Below, one piece after another: positions 53,901 to 63,359 of a DNA stretch of 64,000 nucleotides. Source of the stretch: Acidobacteriota bacterium. Its GTDB lineage: Bacteria; Acidobacteriota; Terriglobia; Acidiferrales; UBA7541. The notes beneath the pieces are model-generated. The model ran no database searches, was not told where the DNA came from, and saw only the letters and a list, made by a program, of their open reading frames with translations. The translations under genes were made by a program, and so were the position numbers. Location: NCBI GenBank assembly GCA_013289955.1, contig JABCYZ010000022.1, positions 39,732 through 103,731 of the forward strand, written 5' to 3'. The stretch's first letter is position 1. Each line of letters starts with the position of its first letter.

Positions 53901-54383
53901 ATGCGAGAGTCACAAAAACTTTTTGGCGGACTTTTTCTTCTAGCGGCGGCGCTTGGGTTGGCACTGGCTCCCGAACGGGCTTCCTCGCGCTCGGGTCCGC
54001 AAGACGTAAACACCGAACCTGTTCCTGCCTTCCACGATACGGTGCCAGCGGGACCGTTGCCTGAAACGTTGAGTCCTTCGCTCTTTACCGAACCGGTGGC
54101 GCAGAATGCGTACGCCCTGGCGGCCCGCATCAAAAAAATTCTTTATCAGCAGCCATGCTATTGCCACTGCGACCGCAGCCAGGGCCATGGCAGCCTGCTT
54201 GACTGTTACGCGGGCAAACACGCCGCGGTCTGCGGGATTTGCGAGCGCGAAGACTTCTACGCGTACGAGCAATCGCGCAAAGGCAAAACGGGCGCGCAGA
54301 TTCGCGAAGGCATCGAGCGCGGCGCCTGGCAAGGCGTCGACATCACAAAGTACGAGTCGCCGTTGCCTGCCGCGACAAAGTGA
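53901..54383 (+). CDS. CYCxC-motif (PCYCGC-family-like) secreted protein
   Basis: A 160-residue protein with a signal or anchor helix (LFGGLFLLAAALGLALAPERAS), a Pro-rich linker and a C-terminal domain with PCYCHC at 85-90, GHGSLLDCY and CGIC at 111-114. This matches the PCYCGC-motif family, where His replaces the usual Gly here. The clustered Cys and His suggest a metal or haem/copper-handling site, but no function is established for the family. ATG 53901 has GGAG 6 nt upstream; the frame is open to 53853. It precedes the M13 peptidase on the same strand by about 190 nt. Confidence 0.75.
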   Translation: MRESQKLFGGLFLLAAALGLALAPERASSRSGPQDVNTEPVPAFHDTVPAGPLPETLSPSLFTEPVAQNAYALAARIKKILYQQPCYCHCDRSQGHGSLLDCYAGKHAAVCGICEREDFYAYEQSRKGKTGAQIREGIERGAWQGVDITKYESPLPAATK

Positions 54384-54574
54384 TTCTGCCTGCCCTTTCT
54401 CTCTTTGGCGCGGCCTCGCGGAAACTTCACTCGACCCTCTGACCGTGTCAGCCTTCGAGAATCCTGAAACCCCCGCGCGCGTCCTTTCGTCTCTCTTAGA
54501 AGACGTGTCGGCGTGTGGTGCCCGAACGCGGCAAACTCCATAGAGTGGCTACAGGCAAAAAATCGGGGGAAAAC

Positions 54575-56638
54575 ATGCGGGATCGTAACTATCCGGTGGG
54601 AATTGTTGTGACGGCATTGCTGGTTATGGCCACGACGATGGCAGGTGTCGGACTGCGTGCCTCGGCGAAACCTGCCGGCGACGCCGGTTACTGGGGATTC
54701 GACACGGCAAATCTCGACAAGACCTGCAAACCCTGCGACGACTTCTACCGTTTCGCCATGGGCGGCTGGATGAAAGCGAATCCGATTCCGCCGGAATATT
54801 CCACGTGGGGATCCTTTACCCGGCTGCTCGACAAGAACCAGCAAAACTTGAAGCAAATTCTGGAAGCAGCGGAGAACGCCAAAGCCGCTCCGGGCTCCCC
54901 TGAGCAGAAGATCGGCGACTTTTACTCGAGCTGCATGGATACGGACGCGATCGAAGCGGCCGGAACAAAACCACTCGAAGCCGAAATGGCGAGCATCTCG
55001 GCCATGAAAAACGAGGCGGATCTCGAAGCGGAAGCCGCGAGGCTGCAACAAGAAGGCGTGGGAGTGCTGTTCCGGTTTAGCGCGAATCAGGACGCGAAAG
55101 ACAGCTCCCAGGTCGCCGGCGCCGCCTGGCAAGGAGGACTGGGACTGCCGGAACGCGAATACTATCTGAAGCAGGACGAAAAATCGAAGCAGTTGCGCGA
55201 CGCCTACGTGAAGCACGTAGCAAAGATGTTCGAACTGCTGGGCGATCCGGCGGACGGGGCAGGGGCGGAAGCAGCCACGGTCCTCGGGATCGAAACCTCT
55301 CTCGCCACTGCGTCCATGAAAAACACCGACTTGCGCGATCCCAACAAGACCTATCACCGGCTGAAGATGGCGGATCTAGAGGCGATGACGCCGGATTTCA
55401 GCTGGGAGAGCTACTTCCGGGCACTGGGCCACCCGGAATTGAAGGAAATAAATGTTGGCCAGCCCGACTTTTTCAAAGCGCTTGACGCGCAGCTCAAAGC
55501 GACATCGCTCGCGGACTGGAAGATCTACTACCGCTGGCACCTCGTCAATTCGGCAGCGCCGTCGCTCCCGGAGAAGTTTGTGGACGAGGAATTCGAATTT
55601 CGCGGCAGGACACTGACGGGAGTGAAAGAGATTCAGCCACGATGGAAGCGTTGTGTGCAGGCCACGGACCGGTCTCTCGGAGAGGCTCTCGGCCAGCTTT
55701 ACGTTCAGAAGTATTTCCCGCCCGAAGCCAAAGCTCACGCGCTTCTCATGGTGCATAACCTGATCACTGCGCTCCATGACGATCTGCAGACGCTTTCCTG
55801 GATGAGCCCGGAGACGCGCGCGGCAGCCACGGCCAAGCTGGAAGCGTTCGCCGTCAAGATCGGCTATACCGACAAGTGGCGCGACTATTCCCAATTGAAG
55901 ATAGATCGCGTCTCCTTCCTCGGGAATCAAAGGCGCGCGGCGGCGTTTGATTTTGAGCGGCGTCTGGGGAAAATCGGCAAGCCCGTGGACCGCACGGAAT
56001 GGGGCATGACGCCGCCTACGGTAAATGCTTACAACAACAGCAGCATGAACGAAATCGTTTTTCCAGCCGGAATCCTGCAACCTCCGTTCTACGATCCAAA
56101 AGCCGACGACGCTGTGAACTACGGCGGCATGGGTGCGGTGATCGGCCACGAAATTACCCACGGTTTCGACGACCAGGGCAGCCAGTTTGACGGCCATGGC
56201 AATTTGAAGAACTGGTGGACGCCCGACGACTTGAAGAATTTCAAGGAGCGCGCCGCGTGCGTAGAAACACAGTTCGACAACTACGTGGTGGACGGCGACC
56301 TGCACGAAAACGGCAAGCTGGTTCTTGGCGAAAGCATCGCGGACCTCGGAGGCATCGCGATCTCCTACGCGGCTTATGAGAAATCGCTCGAAGGCCAGCA
56401 ACGTCCGCCGGACAAGGATGGTTTCACTCCCGAGCAGCGCTTTTTTCTGGGCTGGGCCCAGGTCTGGGGCGCGAACACGCGGCCCGAACAGGAGCGCCTG
56501 ATGGCCAATACCAATCCACACCCCCTGGCGCGTTTCCGCGGGAACGGACCGCTCTCGAACATGGCGGAATTCGCCAAGGCTTTCGGATGCAAAAAGGGCG
56601 ACGCTATGGTCCGCGAGCAGGTCTGCAAAATCTGGTAG
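54575..56638 (+). CDS. M13-family metalloendopeptidase (PepO/neprilysin-like)
   Basis: A 687-residue secreted peptidase. A signal peptide (VGIVVTALLVMATTMAGVGLRASA) precedes the M13_N domain starting CKPCDDFYRFAMGGWMKANPIP. The zinc site is HEITH at 525-529 in IGHEITHGFDD, the third ligand Glu is in GESIADLGG, and the NAYNNSSMNEIVFPAGILQPPFY segment is the substrate-binding NAY motif. It should cleave small peptides in the periplasm or outside. ATG 54575 has GGGGGA upstream; the frame is open to 54515. It is followed after 16 nt by a cyanophycinase-like gene, so both may be co-expressed for peptide nitrogen use. Confidence 0.92.
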   Translation: MRDRNYPVGIVVTALLVMATTMAGVGLRASAKPAGDAGYWGFDTANLDKTCKPCDDFYRFAMGGWMKANPIPPEYSTWGSFTRLLDKNQQNLKQILEAAENAKAAPGSPEQKIGDFYSSCMDTDAIEAAGTKPLEAEMASISAMKNEADLEAEAARLQQEGVGVLFRFSANQDAKDSSQVAGAAWQGGLGLPEREYYLKQDEKSKQLRDAYVKHVAKMFELLGDPADGAGAEAATVLGIETSLATASMKNTDLRDPNKTYHRLKMADLEAMTPDFSWESYFRALGHPELKEINVGQPDFFKALDAQLKATSLADWKIYYRWHLVNSAAPSLPEKFVDEEFEFRGRTLTGVKEIQPRWKRCVQATDRSLGEALGQLYVQKYFPPEAKAHALLMVHNLITALHDDLQTLSWMSPETRAAATAKLEAFAVKIGYTDKWRDYSQLKIDRVSFLGNQRRAAAFDFERRLGKIGKPVDRTEWGMTPPTVNAYNNSSMNEIVFPAGILQPPFYDPKADDAVNYGGMGAVIGHEITHGFDDQGSQFDGHGNLKNWWTPDDLKNFKERAACVETQFDNYVVDGDLHENGKLVLGESIADLGGIAISYAAYEKSLEGQQRPPDKDGFTPEQRFFLGWAQVWGANTRPEQERLMANTNPHPLARFRGNGPLSNMAEFAKAFGCKKGDAMVREQVCKIW

Positions 56639-56654
56639 ACTCGCCCGGTCCAAA

Positions 56655-57662
56655 GTGACCTCAAAACACAAAGCCATTCTTTCTCTCTCGGGCGCCTTTC
56701 TTTCGCTTGCTCTCCTCCTCGCGCCAACGGCTTCGGCGAAGTGGAAATACTTTCGCGCGGGAAACGCTGCCGACAGCCGGGCGACGCCGCGGCCTGGATT
56801 CGCGCTGATGGGCGGCGGCGAGCAGGACCCGGCGCTCAAGTTTTTATGCGAACGCGCAAACGGCGGCGACTTCCTGATTCTCCGCGCCGCGACCGAGGAC
56901 GACTACGCGCAAAAAGTAAACGAAGAGATACGCGCCCTCTGCCCGCTGAACTCCGCGGCGACCATCGTCTTTTCCGAGCGCGACGACTCCGAGGATCCGA
57001 AGTTGCTCGAACGCATCGAGCAGGCGGAGGCCATCTTTATCGCCGGCGGCGACCAATCGAATTACGTGCGCTTCTGGCAGGACACGCCCGTCGAGGACGC
57101 GCTGAACCGGCACATCCGGGCCGGAAAGCCGATAGGCGGATCGAGCGCGGGGCTGGCCGTGCTTGGCGAATTTTCCTTTTCGTCGATGATTGACACGATT
57201 CATTCCGAAGCCGCGCTTGCCGACCCTTACGGAAACAAGGTGACCCTCTCGCGAGACTTCCTGCGGATTCCGCTGCTCGCCGGGATCATCACGGACACAC
57301 ACTTCGCCAAAAGGGACCGCATGGGGCGGCTGCTCGTATTTCTGGCGCGCATTCTGGAAGATGGCTGGGCCCGGCAGGTGCGCGCCATCGCCGTCGAGCA
57401 GGACGCGGCGGTTCTTCTCGAACCGGACGGCAGCGCGAAAGTCATCGGATCGGGGCCGGCCTATTTTCTCGAAGCGAAAAATTCGCCGGCTGTCTGCAAA
57501 AGAAAGATTCCGCTTGGCTTCGATGGGATCACGGTGCACCGCGCGCCGGCGGGTGCTTCCTTTAGCGTGAAGGACTGGAAAGGGACGGGCGGCGACGACT
57601 ACCAGCTCTCTGTCGTGAAGGGAGAGGTAAGGACGGCCGGCTCGATGCACGGCATCTATTAA
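56655..57662 (+). CDS. Cyanophycinase-like S51 peptidase with signal peptide
   Basis: A 335-residue protein with an N-terminal signal peptide (ILSLSGAFLSLALLLAPTASA). The S51 core has GGGEQDPALKF, IFIAGGDQSNYVRFWQDTP and the nucleophile motif GSSAG at 162-166 with Ser164, followed by DTHFAKRDRMGRLL carrying the catalytic His. Cyanophycinases hydrolyse beta-Asp-Arg dipeptide units, so secreted members could break down external cyanophycin or related isopeptides. GTG 56655 starts 16 nt after the M13 peptidase gene. The family also includes alpha-aspartyl dipeptidases, which are shorter. No cyanophycin synthetase is in the window. Confidence 0.85.
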   Translation: MTSKHKAILSLSGAFLSLALLLAPTASAKWKYFRAGNAADSRATPRPGFALMGGGEQDPALKFLCERANGGDFLILRAATEDDYAQKVNEEIRALCPLNSAATIVFSERDDSEDPKLLERIEQAEAIFIAGGDQSNYVRFWQDTPVEDALNRHIRAGKPIGGSSAGLAVLGEFSFSSMIDTIHSEAALADPYGNKVTLSRDFLRIPLLAGIITDTHFAKRDRMGRLLVFLARILEDGWARQVRAIAVEQDAAVLLEPDGSAKVIGSGPAYFLEAKNSPAVCKRKIPLGFDGITVHRAPAGASFSVKDWKGTGGDDYQLSVVKGEVRTAGSMHGIY

Positions 57663-57682
57663 GAGCCCGGTCTCTCGACTCC

Positions 57683-58408
57683 TTAGAAGTGGAAAACAAC
57701 CCCGGCCATCAGCTCAAAATTGTTTTGCGACTGGCTGAAATAGTTGGTGCGCACCCAATCGGCTTCGAGGCGCCCCGACAAGCGCGGATTGAAACGATAG
57801 TCCGCGCCGCCTCCCACTTCGATGGCGAAGGCGTTCTTGCTGTTTCCGGCAGTTTGCGGTTGCTCATGGCCTCCGCCGAGGATGGCATGGGCCCAGGGTT
57901 CCCATTTCCTCTCTCGCCAGGCGATCTTGGGTCCGGCGCCATAGATCAGCACTTTCACGTGTTCCCCGGCCAGGATTTCCGGAGCGTAGGTGCCGGAGAC
58001 CATTCCTTCGACTCCGAACCAGTCATTCAAAAAGTACGTCACCGAGCTTTTGACGCCGACGGCACTGGCATTGAACAGCGAGTTTCTGAACCTCAGCCAG
58101 TCAAAGCCGATAGCGAGTTGCCAACGGAAATCGTCCCGCCCGCCGTAGAGAAACTTGGGATCGGGTGCTGGCGAGGGCGCGGGATCGGGCGCGGGGGTGG
58201 CGAACGATGGCCCGAAGGCAAAGTTTGCGGCGGGAAAGAGAGCCGTGCCGGCGTCGGGTTGAAACAGGTTTGCGCCCCGGGCGGGCGACGGCGTAAACAC
58301 CGCCGCGACATTCTCGTTTGCGGGCTGGCTGTCCAGAACGGCTTCTTGTGCCTTAGCGGTGCACGTCGCCCCAAGCATCAACGATAGAACTACGAGTTGC
58401 CTCTTCAT
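57683..58408 (-). CDS. Outer-membrane beta-barrel protein
   Basis: A 241-residue protein. A signal peptide (LVVLSLMLGATCTAKAQ) is followed by a Pro/Ala-rich linker at about 40-85 (ending ATPAPDPAPSPAPDP), then about eight amphipathic strands starting GGRDDFRWQLAIGFDWLRF and ending GVVFHF, where the terminal Phe is the BAM recognition residue. It resembles the OmpA/OprG-like outer-membrane barrel group with a periplasmic or surface Pro linker. GGGGAG lies upstream of ATG 58408. It converges with the cyanophycinase-like gene and is not clearly in an operon. Confidence 0.8.
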   Translation of the reverse strand: MKRQLVVLSLMLGATCTAKAQEAVLDSQPANENVAAVFTPSPARGANLFQPDAGTALFPAANFAFGPSFATPAPDPAPSPAPDPKFLYGGRDDFRWQLAIGFDWLRFRNSLFNASAVGVKSSVTYFLNDWFGVEGMVSGTYAPEILAGEHVKVLIYGAGPKIAWRERKWEPWAHAILGGGHEQPQTAGNSKNAFAIEVGGGADYRFNPRLSGRLEADWVRTNYFSQSQNNFELMAGVVFHF

Positions 58409-58510
58409 GATTCTCCCCTCAGAGGTATGACCCCACGCCTGGAATCAGCCACTCTGCTACGGTAAACAAGACCAAGGGCGTTTGTCTATGTTCTTTCGCG
58501 GGCCGGTCGA

Positions 58511-58539
58511 AAGAAAAACGGGGCAGGGAGGGTTGCCCC
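58511..58539 (-). terminator. Intrinsic terminator after the cupin gene
   Basis: On the minus strand, a GC stem GGGGCA/TGCCCC with an 8-nt loop is followed by GTTTTTCT. It lies about 30 nt after the cupin stop codon at 58571 and should end the amidohydrolase-cupin transcript. Confidence 0.7.
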
Positions 58540-58570
58540 CGCATGGCGGGTCTCGAGGGAGCGCCGGCCT

Positions 58571-58942
58571 TTAGCGCCCATGCCTCAGGTAATCGTCGGT
58601 TTTGTTTAACCAGTCTTCCCGCGGCGGATCAAAGACGTCCAAATCAATGGTGTCCTCAAGAGCCCAGGCTTCATGAGGCATATGCGGCGGAATGCACAGC
58701 ACTTCGCCCGCCCGCACGACGATCTCTTTGCCATCGATCGCAAACTTCAGCGCGCCTTCCAGAATGTAAGTCACCTGCTCGTTGTGATGATGATGCAGAG
58801 GAACGTGGGCGCCTTTCTTCATGAGCACGCGCGCCAGCATGATCTTGTCTCCAACCAGCATTTCCCGGTCAATCAGCGGATTCAGCGGCTCGCGCTCGAC
58901 GTTTTTCCAGGAAATATATTTCATTTCAGAAGCAGTGCTCAT
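58571..58942 (-). CDS. Small single-domain cupin
   Basis: A 123-residue cupin. Metal-type His residues are in HVPLHHHHNEQVTYILEG (motif 1), and PPHMPHEAWAL carries the motif-2 His. Enzymes of this shape bind a divalent metal in a small barrel and may be dioxygenases, isomerases or storage-type proteins. The start overlaps the end of the amidohydrolase gene by 4 nt, so the two are coupled and probably act on the same compound. No closer assignment is possible. Confidence 0.8.
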   Translation of the reverse strand: MSTASEMKYISWKNVEREPLNPLIDREMLVGDKIMLARVLMKKGAHVPLHHHHNEQVTYILEGALKFAIDGKEIVVRAGEVLCIPPHMPHEAWALEDTIDLDVFDPPREDWLNKTDDYLRHGR

Positions 58943-60282
58943 GGTTTGGCTCCGTACAGCTTTGCCGCATTATCGTGCAGGTACATGCGCGCCAATTCAA
59001 GAGCCTTCTCCTCGCTGAACGCGCCTTCCGAGACCAGTTCCGCCAGCGCGGCAGCCACGGCTGTGCGCGCCGAGCGTGCCGCCAGCCAGAAAGTCTCCTC
59101 GGCTCCCACCGCGTCGTTGAACGGGAAGGCATCGGAGCCGAACATGATGCGGTCCGGAAAGAGCGAAATCCACTGCTTCAGGATGTTCTTCAGTTCCGAG
59201 GGGTAGACGTAGTAGCCCATCAACGACGAATCGGTGTACACGTTCTTGGCCGCCGTCATCCAGATCATATCCAGGGTGTAGGGATAGCCGCCGTGGATGA
59301 GCACGAAGTTTATCTTGCTGTTCCGCGGATCGCGGACCACATTTTCTAGATTCAGCGGATGGCCATTGCGCAGGCTGAAGTAATCGCCGATGCCGACGGC
59401 GCTGTGAAAATGCACGGAAAGATTCAGCTTCCCGGCTTCGTCGATCAGCACATGAAAGATGTAATCCTGAAACGTCCGGTATTCCTCATCCGTGGGAACT
59501 CCGCCGGAATGATACTTGGAGTAAATGGCCGCGGCTTTCTCTCTGGGAGGATCGTCGAAATAAAGCGAACGAAAATAAGCGGCTTCGAACTTCATGGCCA
59601 CTCCGCCTTTTTTCTTGTTGTCAGACACTGTCCGGCGGACGAAGGCCTCGTATCCGGCGAGATCGGAAGGGAGGCCGCTCACGTTTTCCTGCTTCCTGTA
59701 GCGCTCAAGAACTTTTTCCTGCAGCGGAATGTAGACGCCCATGTCCGGGTTTTTTCCCGTCTGGTCGCGGTTGTCGAGCGGGAAAAGGAAGGAATCTACG
59801 AAGAATACCCAGTGAAAGCGTTTGGGATTGAGATAGGGCGCCAGCGCCACGCGATTCGCGAGGCAGGTTTCGATATTCAGTTTGTCGAGAATGCTGTCCC
59901 AATACGCTGTGCCTCCGGCCGCTTCGGCGGCCTTTTTCTTCTCGACGAGCCACTTCGCGTGTTCGGGCTTGAAATCCTCGTAGGGATACCCGAAGAGCGA
60001 TTTCGCCGCGGCCACAAACTCCGGATTGGTTTCGCGCAGGCGCAGAACGGAAGTTTCATCCGGGGGAGCGGCTTGCGCGTCCATGTCGGAATCGTCGGGG
60101 AAGGTAGCGTGCGAGTGATTGTCAATGATAGGGATTTGATCGATCTGCTTGAGAAGCCGCTCGTAGATCTTCGGCACATCCGCGCCCGCAAGGGGCTTGG
60201 CCTGGGCAGCCATATTTGCTCGACCAAGGAACGCAGCCAGAACGCCAAGCAGCAGTGTCTTTCCGACCGTGTGGCTTCTCAT
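58939..60282 (-). CDS. Secreted amidohydrolase_2-type protein
   Basis: A 447-residue protein with a signal peptide (GKTLLLGVLAAFLGRANMAAQA) and a TIM-barrel amidohydrolase domain. The HSHATFPDDSD segment is the HxH metal motif, HFHSAVGIGDY and LIHGGYPYTLD carry later His ligands, and IMFGSDAFPFNDAVG carries the final Asp. The substrate is unknown. ATG 60282 has GGGGAGAGCAGGA upstream; the frame is open to 60537 into the aminotransferase gene. It overlaps the downstream cupin gene by 4 nt, which suggests a two-gene catabolic unit for an organic acid or lactone. A secreted location is unusual for catabolic members of this family. Confidence 0.8.
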   Translation of the reverse strand: MRSHTVGKTLLLGVLAAFLGRANMAAQAKPLAGADVPKIYERLLKQIDQIPIIDNHSHATFPDDSDMDAQAAPPDETSVLRLRETNPEFVAAAKSLFGYPYEDFKPEHAKWLVEKKKAAEAAGGTAYWDSILDKLNIETCLANRVALAPYLNPKRFHWVFFVDSFLFPLDNRDQTGKNPDMGVYIPLQEKVLERYRKQENVSGLPSDLAGYEAFVRRTVSDNKKKGGVAMKFEAAYFRSLYFDDPPREKAAAIYSKYHSGGVPTDEEYRTFQDYIFHVLIDEAGKLNLSVHFHSAVGIGDYFSLRNGHPLNLENVVRDPRNSKINFVLIHGGYPYTLDMIWMTAAKNVYTDSSLMGYYVYPSELKNILKQWISLFPDRIMFGSDAFPFNDAVGAEETFWLAARSARTAVAAALAELVSEGAFSEEKALELARMYLHDNAAKLYGAKP

Positions 60283-60403
60283 CGTCCTGCTCTCCCCTGG
60301 AGTTTTTTCCTGGGAGAGACATTCCTGCCTGCCTCTCCTTCTCTTTCTTCTTTCTCCTGCCTTGAAGCTTTTTTCGCCGTAAAACCAAGAGCCACGGGCG
60401 CGC

Positions 60404-61585
60404 CTATTGCGCAACCGCCGCGCGCCAGCGGGACACTCGCTCGATGCGCTCCAGGGCTTCTTCGAGCAGGTGCCGTGCGCTGACCAGCGAAAATCGCAGG
60501 TAATTCTTTCCGGCCGGGCCAAACGCCGCTCCGGCAATCGCTGCGACTCCCGCTTCTTCTAGAAGCAGCTTCGCTATTTCTTCCGCTCTGAAGCCCGTCT
60601 CTTCGACATTCACCCAGGCGTAAAATGCGCCGCCGGGTGACTGGCAACGGAATCCCGGAATGCCGTTCAGTCCTCCCACGAAAAGGTCGCGCCGTTTGCG
60701 GTACTCCTCGACCATGGCCTCGACGGCGTGGGTCGAATCGCGCAGCGCCTCGATGGCTGCCACTTGCGTGAATTCGGCCGCGCACGTGAACGTATTCAGC
60801 ACCAGCAGGTCCATGGCATCGACCACATGCTCTGGCGCTACCGCATAACCCAGCCTCCAGCCCGTCATCGCAAAGCTTTTCGAAAACCCGTCGATGATCA
60901 CGGTTCGCTCCGCCATTCCGGGCAGCGACCAGATCGACTCGTATTCTCCGCTGAACAGAATCCGCGCGTAGATTTCGTCGGAGAGTATCCAGAGATCATG
61001 CTTTTCGGCCAGCTCCGCTATTTCGCGAAGCGCCTCCCGGCTGAAAACCGACCCCGTCGGATTGTTGGGGGAATTGAAAATCAGGGTGGTGGTGCGCGGC
61101 GTGATTTTCGCGGCAATCTCATCGAGATCGGGCGCGAAGCCGTTTTTCTCCAGCAATCCAAAGGCTACCGCTTTTGCGCCAAGTCCGCGCGTGAACGAGG
61201 GATAAATGGGAAATCCGGGATCGGGGCAAAGCACTTCATCGCCCGGCTCGATCAGCGCCATCATCGCGAGCGAGAGCGCCATCTTGCAGCCCGGCGCCAC
61301 GAGGACCTGTTCCGGCGTCACTTCCAGACGCCGCGTCTCTCTCAGATATTCCGCAATCGCTTGGCGCAGCGGAGCAATACCTCGCGTCGAGACATAGCGG
61401 TCCCGTCCCGCCGCTACGGCATCGCGCAGGGCATCCACCACCGGGGCCGCGGGGTGGAAGTCCGGCTCCCCAAGTTCCAGGTGGATGATCGACCGTCCCT
61501 CGCGTTCGAGTTCTTTTGCGCGGGAAAAGACGGCCAGGGCCCCTTCGCCATTCAGTTCGGAAACTCTGGATGCGATTCGTCTCAT
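60404..61585 (-). CDS. PLP-dependent class I/II aminotransferase (aspartate type)
   Basis: A 393-residue fold-type I aminotransferase. PLP contacts are FNSPNNPTGSVF, ILSDEIYARI and the Schiff-base Lys in DGFSKSFAMTGWRLGYAV, with a C-terminal Arg in LRFSLVSA binding the alpha-carboxylate. It likely transfers the amino group between aspartate, alanine or another amino acid and 2-oxoglutarate in the cytoplasm. ATG 61585 is chosen from the family start MRRIASRVSELNGEGA; the frame is open upstream to 61783. It is not overlapped by its neighbours, so it may be a single-gene unit. The exact substrate is not set. Confidence 0.88.
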   Translation of the reverse strand: MRRIASRVSELNGEGALAVFSRAKELEREGRSIIHLELGEPDFHPAAPVVDALRDAVAAGRDRYVSTRGIAPLRQAIAEYLRETRRLEVTPEQVLVAPGCKMALSLAMMALIEPGDEVLCPDPGFPIYPSFTRGLGAKAVAFGLLEKNGFAPDLDEIAAKITPRTTTLIFNSPNNPTGSVFSREALREIAELAEKHDLWILSDEIYARILFSGEYESIWSLPGMAERTVIIDGFSKSFAMTGWRLGYAVAPEHVVDAMDLLVLNTFTCAAEFTQVAAIEALRDSTHAVEAMVEEYRKRRDLFVGGLNGIPGFRCQSPGGAFYAWVNVEETGFRAEEIAKLLLEEAGVAAIAGAAFGPAGKNYLRFSLVSARHLLEEALERIERVSRWRAAVAQ

Positions 61586-61721
61586 ATTGTTCCGGAGAAT
61601 CCTATCATTTTGACGCCGGAAGTGGGGGATGCGGCTACGAGCGCCGCTTCGGCCGGGCAAGGTTTCCGGAGAAACGCCGGGGCGCGGTGACCCTTTCCGG
61701 TGATAAAAAACCGCGACGTGA

Positions 61722-63359
61722 TTACGGACCCCAGTTCCAGTTAGCGAACTGTTCGCGGAGCGCGTTTTTCTTGAATTTACCAACAGAAGTGCGCGGCAAG
61801 ACCTCCAGGAAAACGAAAGCGTCGGGGAGTTGCCACTTGGCGAAGGTCTTGGCGAGGAAAGCGCGCAGTTCTTCCGGCGTCGCTTGTGCGCCGTCTTTCA
61901 GGACAACCGCGGCCAGCGGGCGTTCCTGCCATTTAGGGTGCGGGATGCCGATGACGGCAGCCTCCTTTACGGCCGGGTGGCCCATCAGGGTATTTTCAAT
62001 ATCCACCGAACTGATCCACTCGCCGCCGGACTTCACCAGATCCTTGGCGCGGTCGACAATCTTGACGAAGCCCTCGTCGTCAATCGTGGCAACGTCGCCG
62101 GTCTTGAACCAGCCATCCTCCGTCCAGCGATCGGCCTGGTCCGGGGAATTGTAGTAACTTGCGGCCACCCACGGGCCGCGGACCTCGAGTTCGCCGGGCG
62201 AAACGCCGTCGCGGGGAGCCTCGACGGAATTTTCCCGAGCGTCGGGGCGCATCACGCGAAGTTCAATGAAGGGACAGGGCCAGCCCTGTTTTGCGCGCAC
62301 TTCGTACTGTTGATCGCTGGTCCAGTCGCGCATGTGGCGCTTCAGCTTGCCCACTGTGGCGATGGGAGTGGTTTCTGTCATGCCCCAAAGGTGCAGGATG
62401 TGGAGACTGTGCTTGTCGAGCGCGCGCATCAGCCGCTCCGGCGGGGCTGAGCCGCCGCAAATGATGCGGATGGGCCACCCGAATTTCCAGCGCCCGGGAT
62501 TTTTCTCAAGAGCAGCGAGCACGCTGAGCCAAACCGTCGGAACGCCGCAAGCAATGGTTACGTGCTCCCGGGCGATCAGGTCAAGAACGCTTTCGGGGTC
62601 CACATTAGGCCCCGGCAGAATCAGCCGGGCGCCGGCCATGGTGCAGGAATACGGCAAGCCCCAGGCGTTGGCATGGAACATGGGGGCCACGGGCAGGACG
62701 GTGTCGTGGTGGCTGATGGCGAAGCAGTCCACGCTGAGTTCGGTGAAAGAGTGCAGGACAAGAGCGCGGTGCGAATAAACGACGCCTTTTGAAGTGCCCG
62801 TTGTGCCGGAGGTGTAGCACATGGCGGCGCCGTCGTTTTCCTCAATCACCGGATAGCGGAAATCGCCGCCTGCCTCGGCGAGAAGCGCTTCATAGTTCAG
62901 CGAGCCTTCCGGAGCCGGATCGCTGCAGCCGCCATAGGGAACGACGATGACGCGTTCAAACGACACGCTGCTGCGGAATTTTTCGAAGGTTGGAAGGAGC
63001 ACGTCGTCGACAAGCAGAAAGCGGTCGCCCGCGTGGTTGACGATGGCCGCGATTTCGTGAGGATGCAAACGCAGGTTCAGCGTGTGCAGTATTCCGCCCG
63101 CGCAGGGCACGCCGAAAAAAGCTTCCAGGTGTCCCGTGTGATTCCACATCATGGAAGCGACGCGGTCGCCGGGCGAGAGGCCAAGCCTGGTAAGGGCGTT
63201 TGAGAGGCACCGCGCGCGGCGATAGAAGTCGCCGTAGGTGGTTCGAACAATGGACCGGTCGGGCTTGCGGGAGACGATTTCGACGCGATGAAAAAGCTTG
63301 CTCGAGCGCTCCAGAATCGTAGGCAGCGTCAGAGGAAAATCCATCATCGTGCCGCGCAT
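61722..63359 (-). CDS. AMP-dependent acyl-CoA ligase (fatty-acid type)
   Basis: A 545-residue ANL-superfamily enzyme. Motif A3 is CYTSGTTGTSKGVVYSH, A5 is WGMTETTPIATVG, and the A8/A10 hinge contains TGDVATIDDEGFVKIVDRAKDLVKSGGEWIS; the last Lys is in PRTSVGKFKKNALRE. It should activate a medium- or long-chain fatty acid, or an aryl acid, as the CoA thioester. Two starts (63359 and 63347) are possible; the first has AGGAAAA upstream. It is divergent from the RNA-binding gene at the right edge. Confidence 0.9.
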   Translation of the reverse strand: MRGTMMDFPLTLPTILERSSKLFHRVEIVSRKPDRSIVRTTYGDFYRRARCLSNALTRLGLSPGDRVASMMWNHTGHLEAFFGVPCAGGILHTLNLRLHPHEIAAIVNHAGDRFLLVDDVLLPTFEKFRSSVSFERVIVVPYGGCSDPAPEGSLNYEALLAEAGGDFRYPVIEENDGAAMCYTSGTTGTSKGVVYSHRALVLHSFTELSVDCFAISHHDTVLPVAPMFHANAWGLPYSCTMAGARLILPGPNVDPESVLDLIAREHVTIACGVPTVWLSVLAALEKNPGRWKFGWPIRIICGGSAPPERLMRALDKHSLHILHLWGMTETTPIATVGKLKRHMRDWTSDQQYEVRAKQGWPCPFIELRVMRPDARENSVEAPRDGVSPGELEVRGPWVAASYYNSPDQADRWTEDGWFKTGDVATIDDEGFVKIVDRAKDLVKSGGEWISSVDIENTLMGHPAVKEAAVIGIPHPKWQERPLAAVVLKDGAQATPEELRAFLAKTFAKWQLPDAFVFLEVLPRTSVGKFKKNALREQFANWNWGP

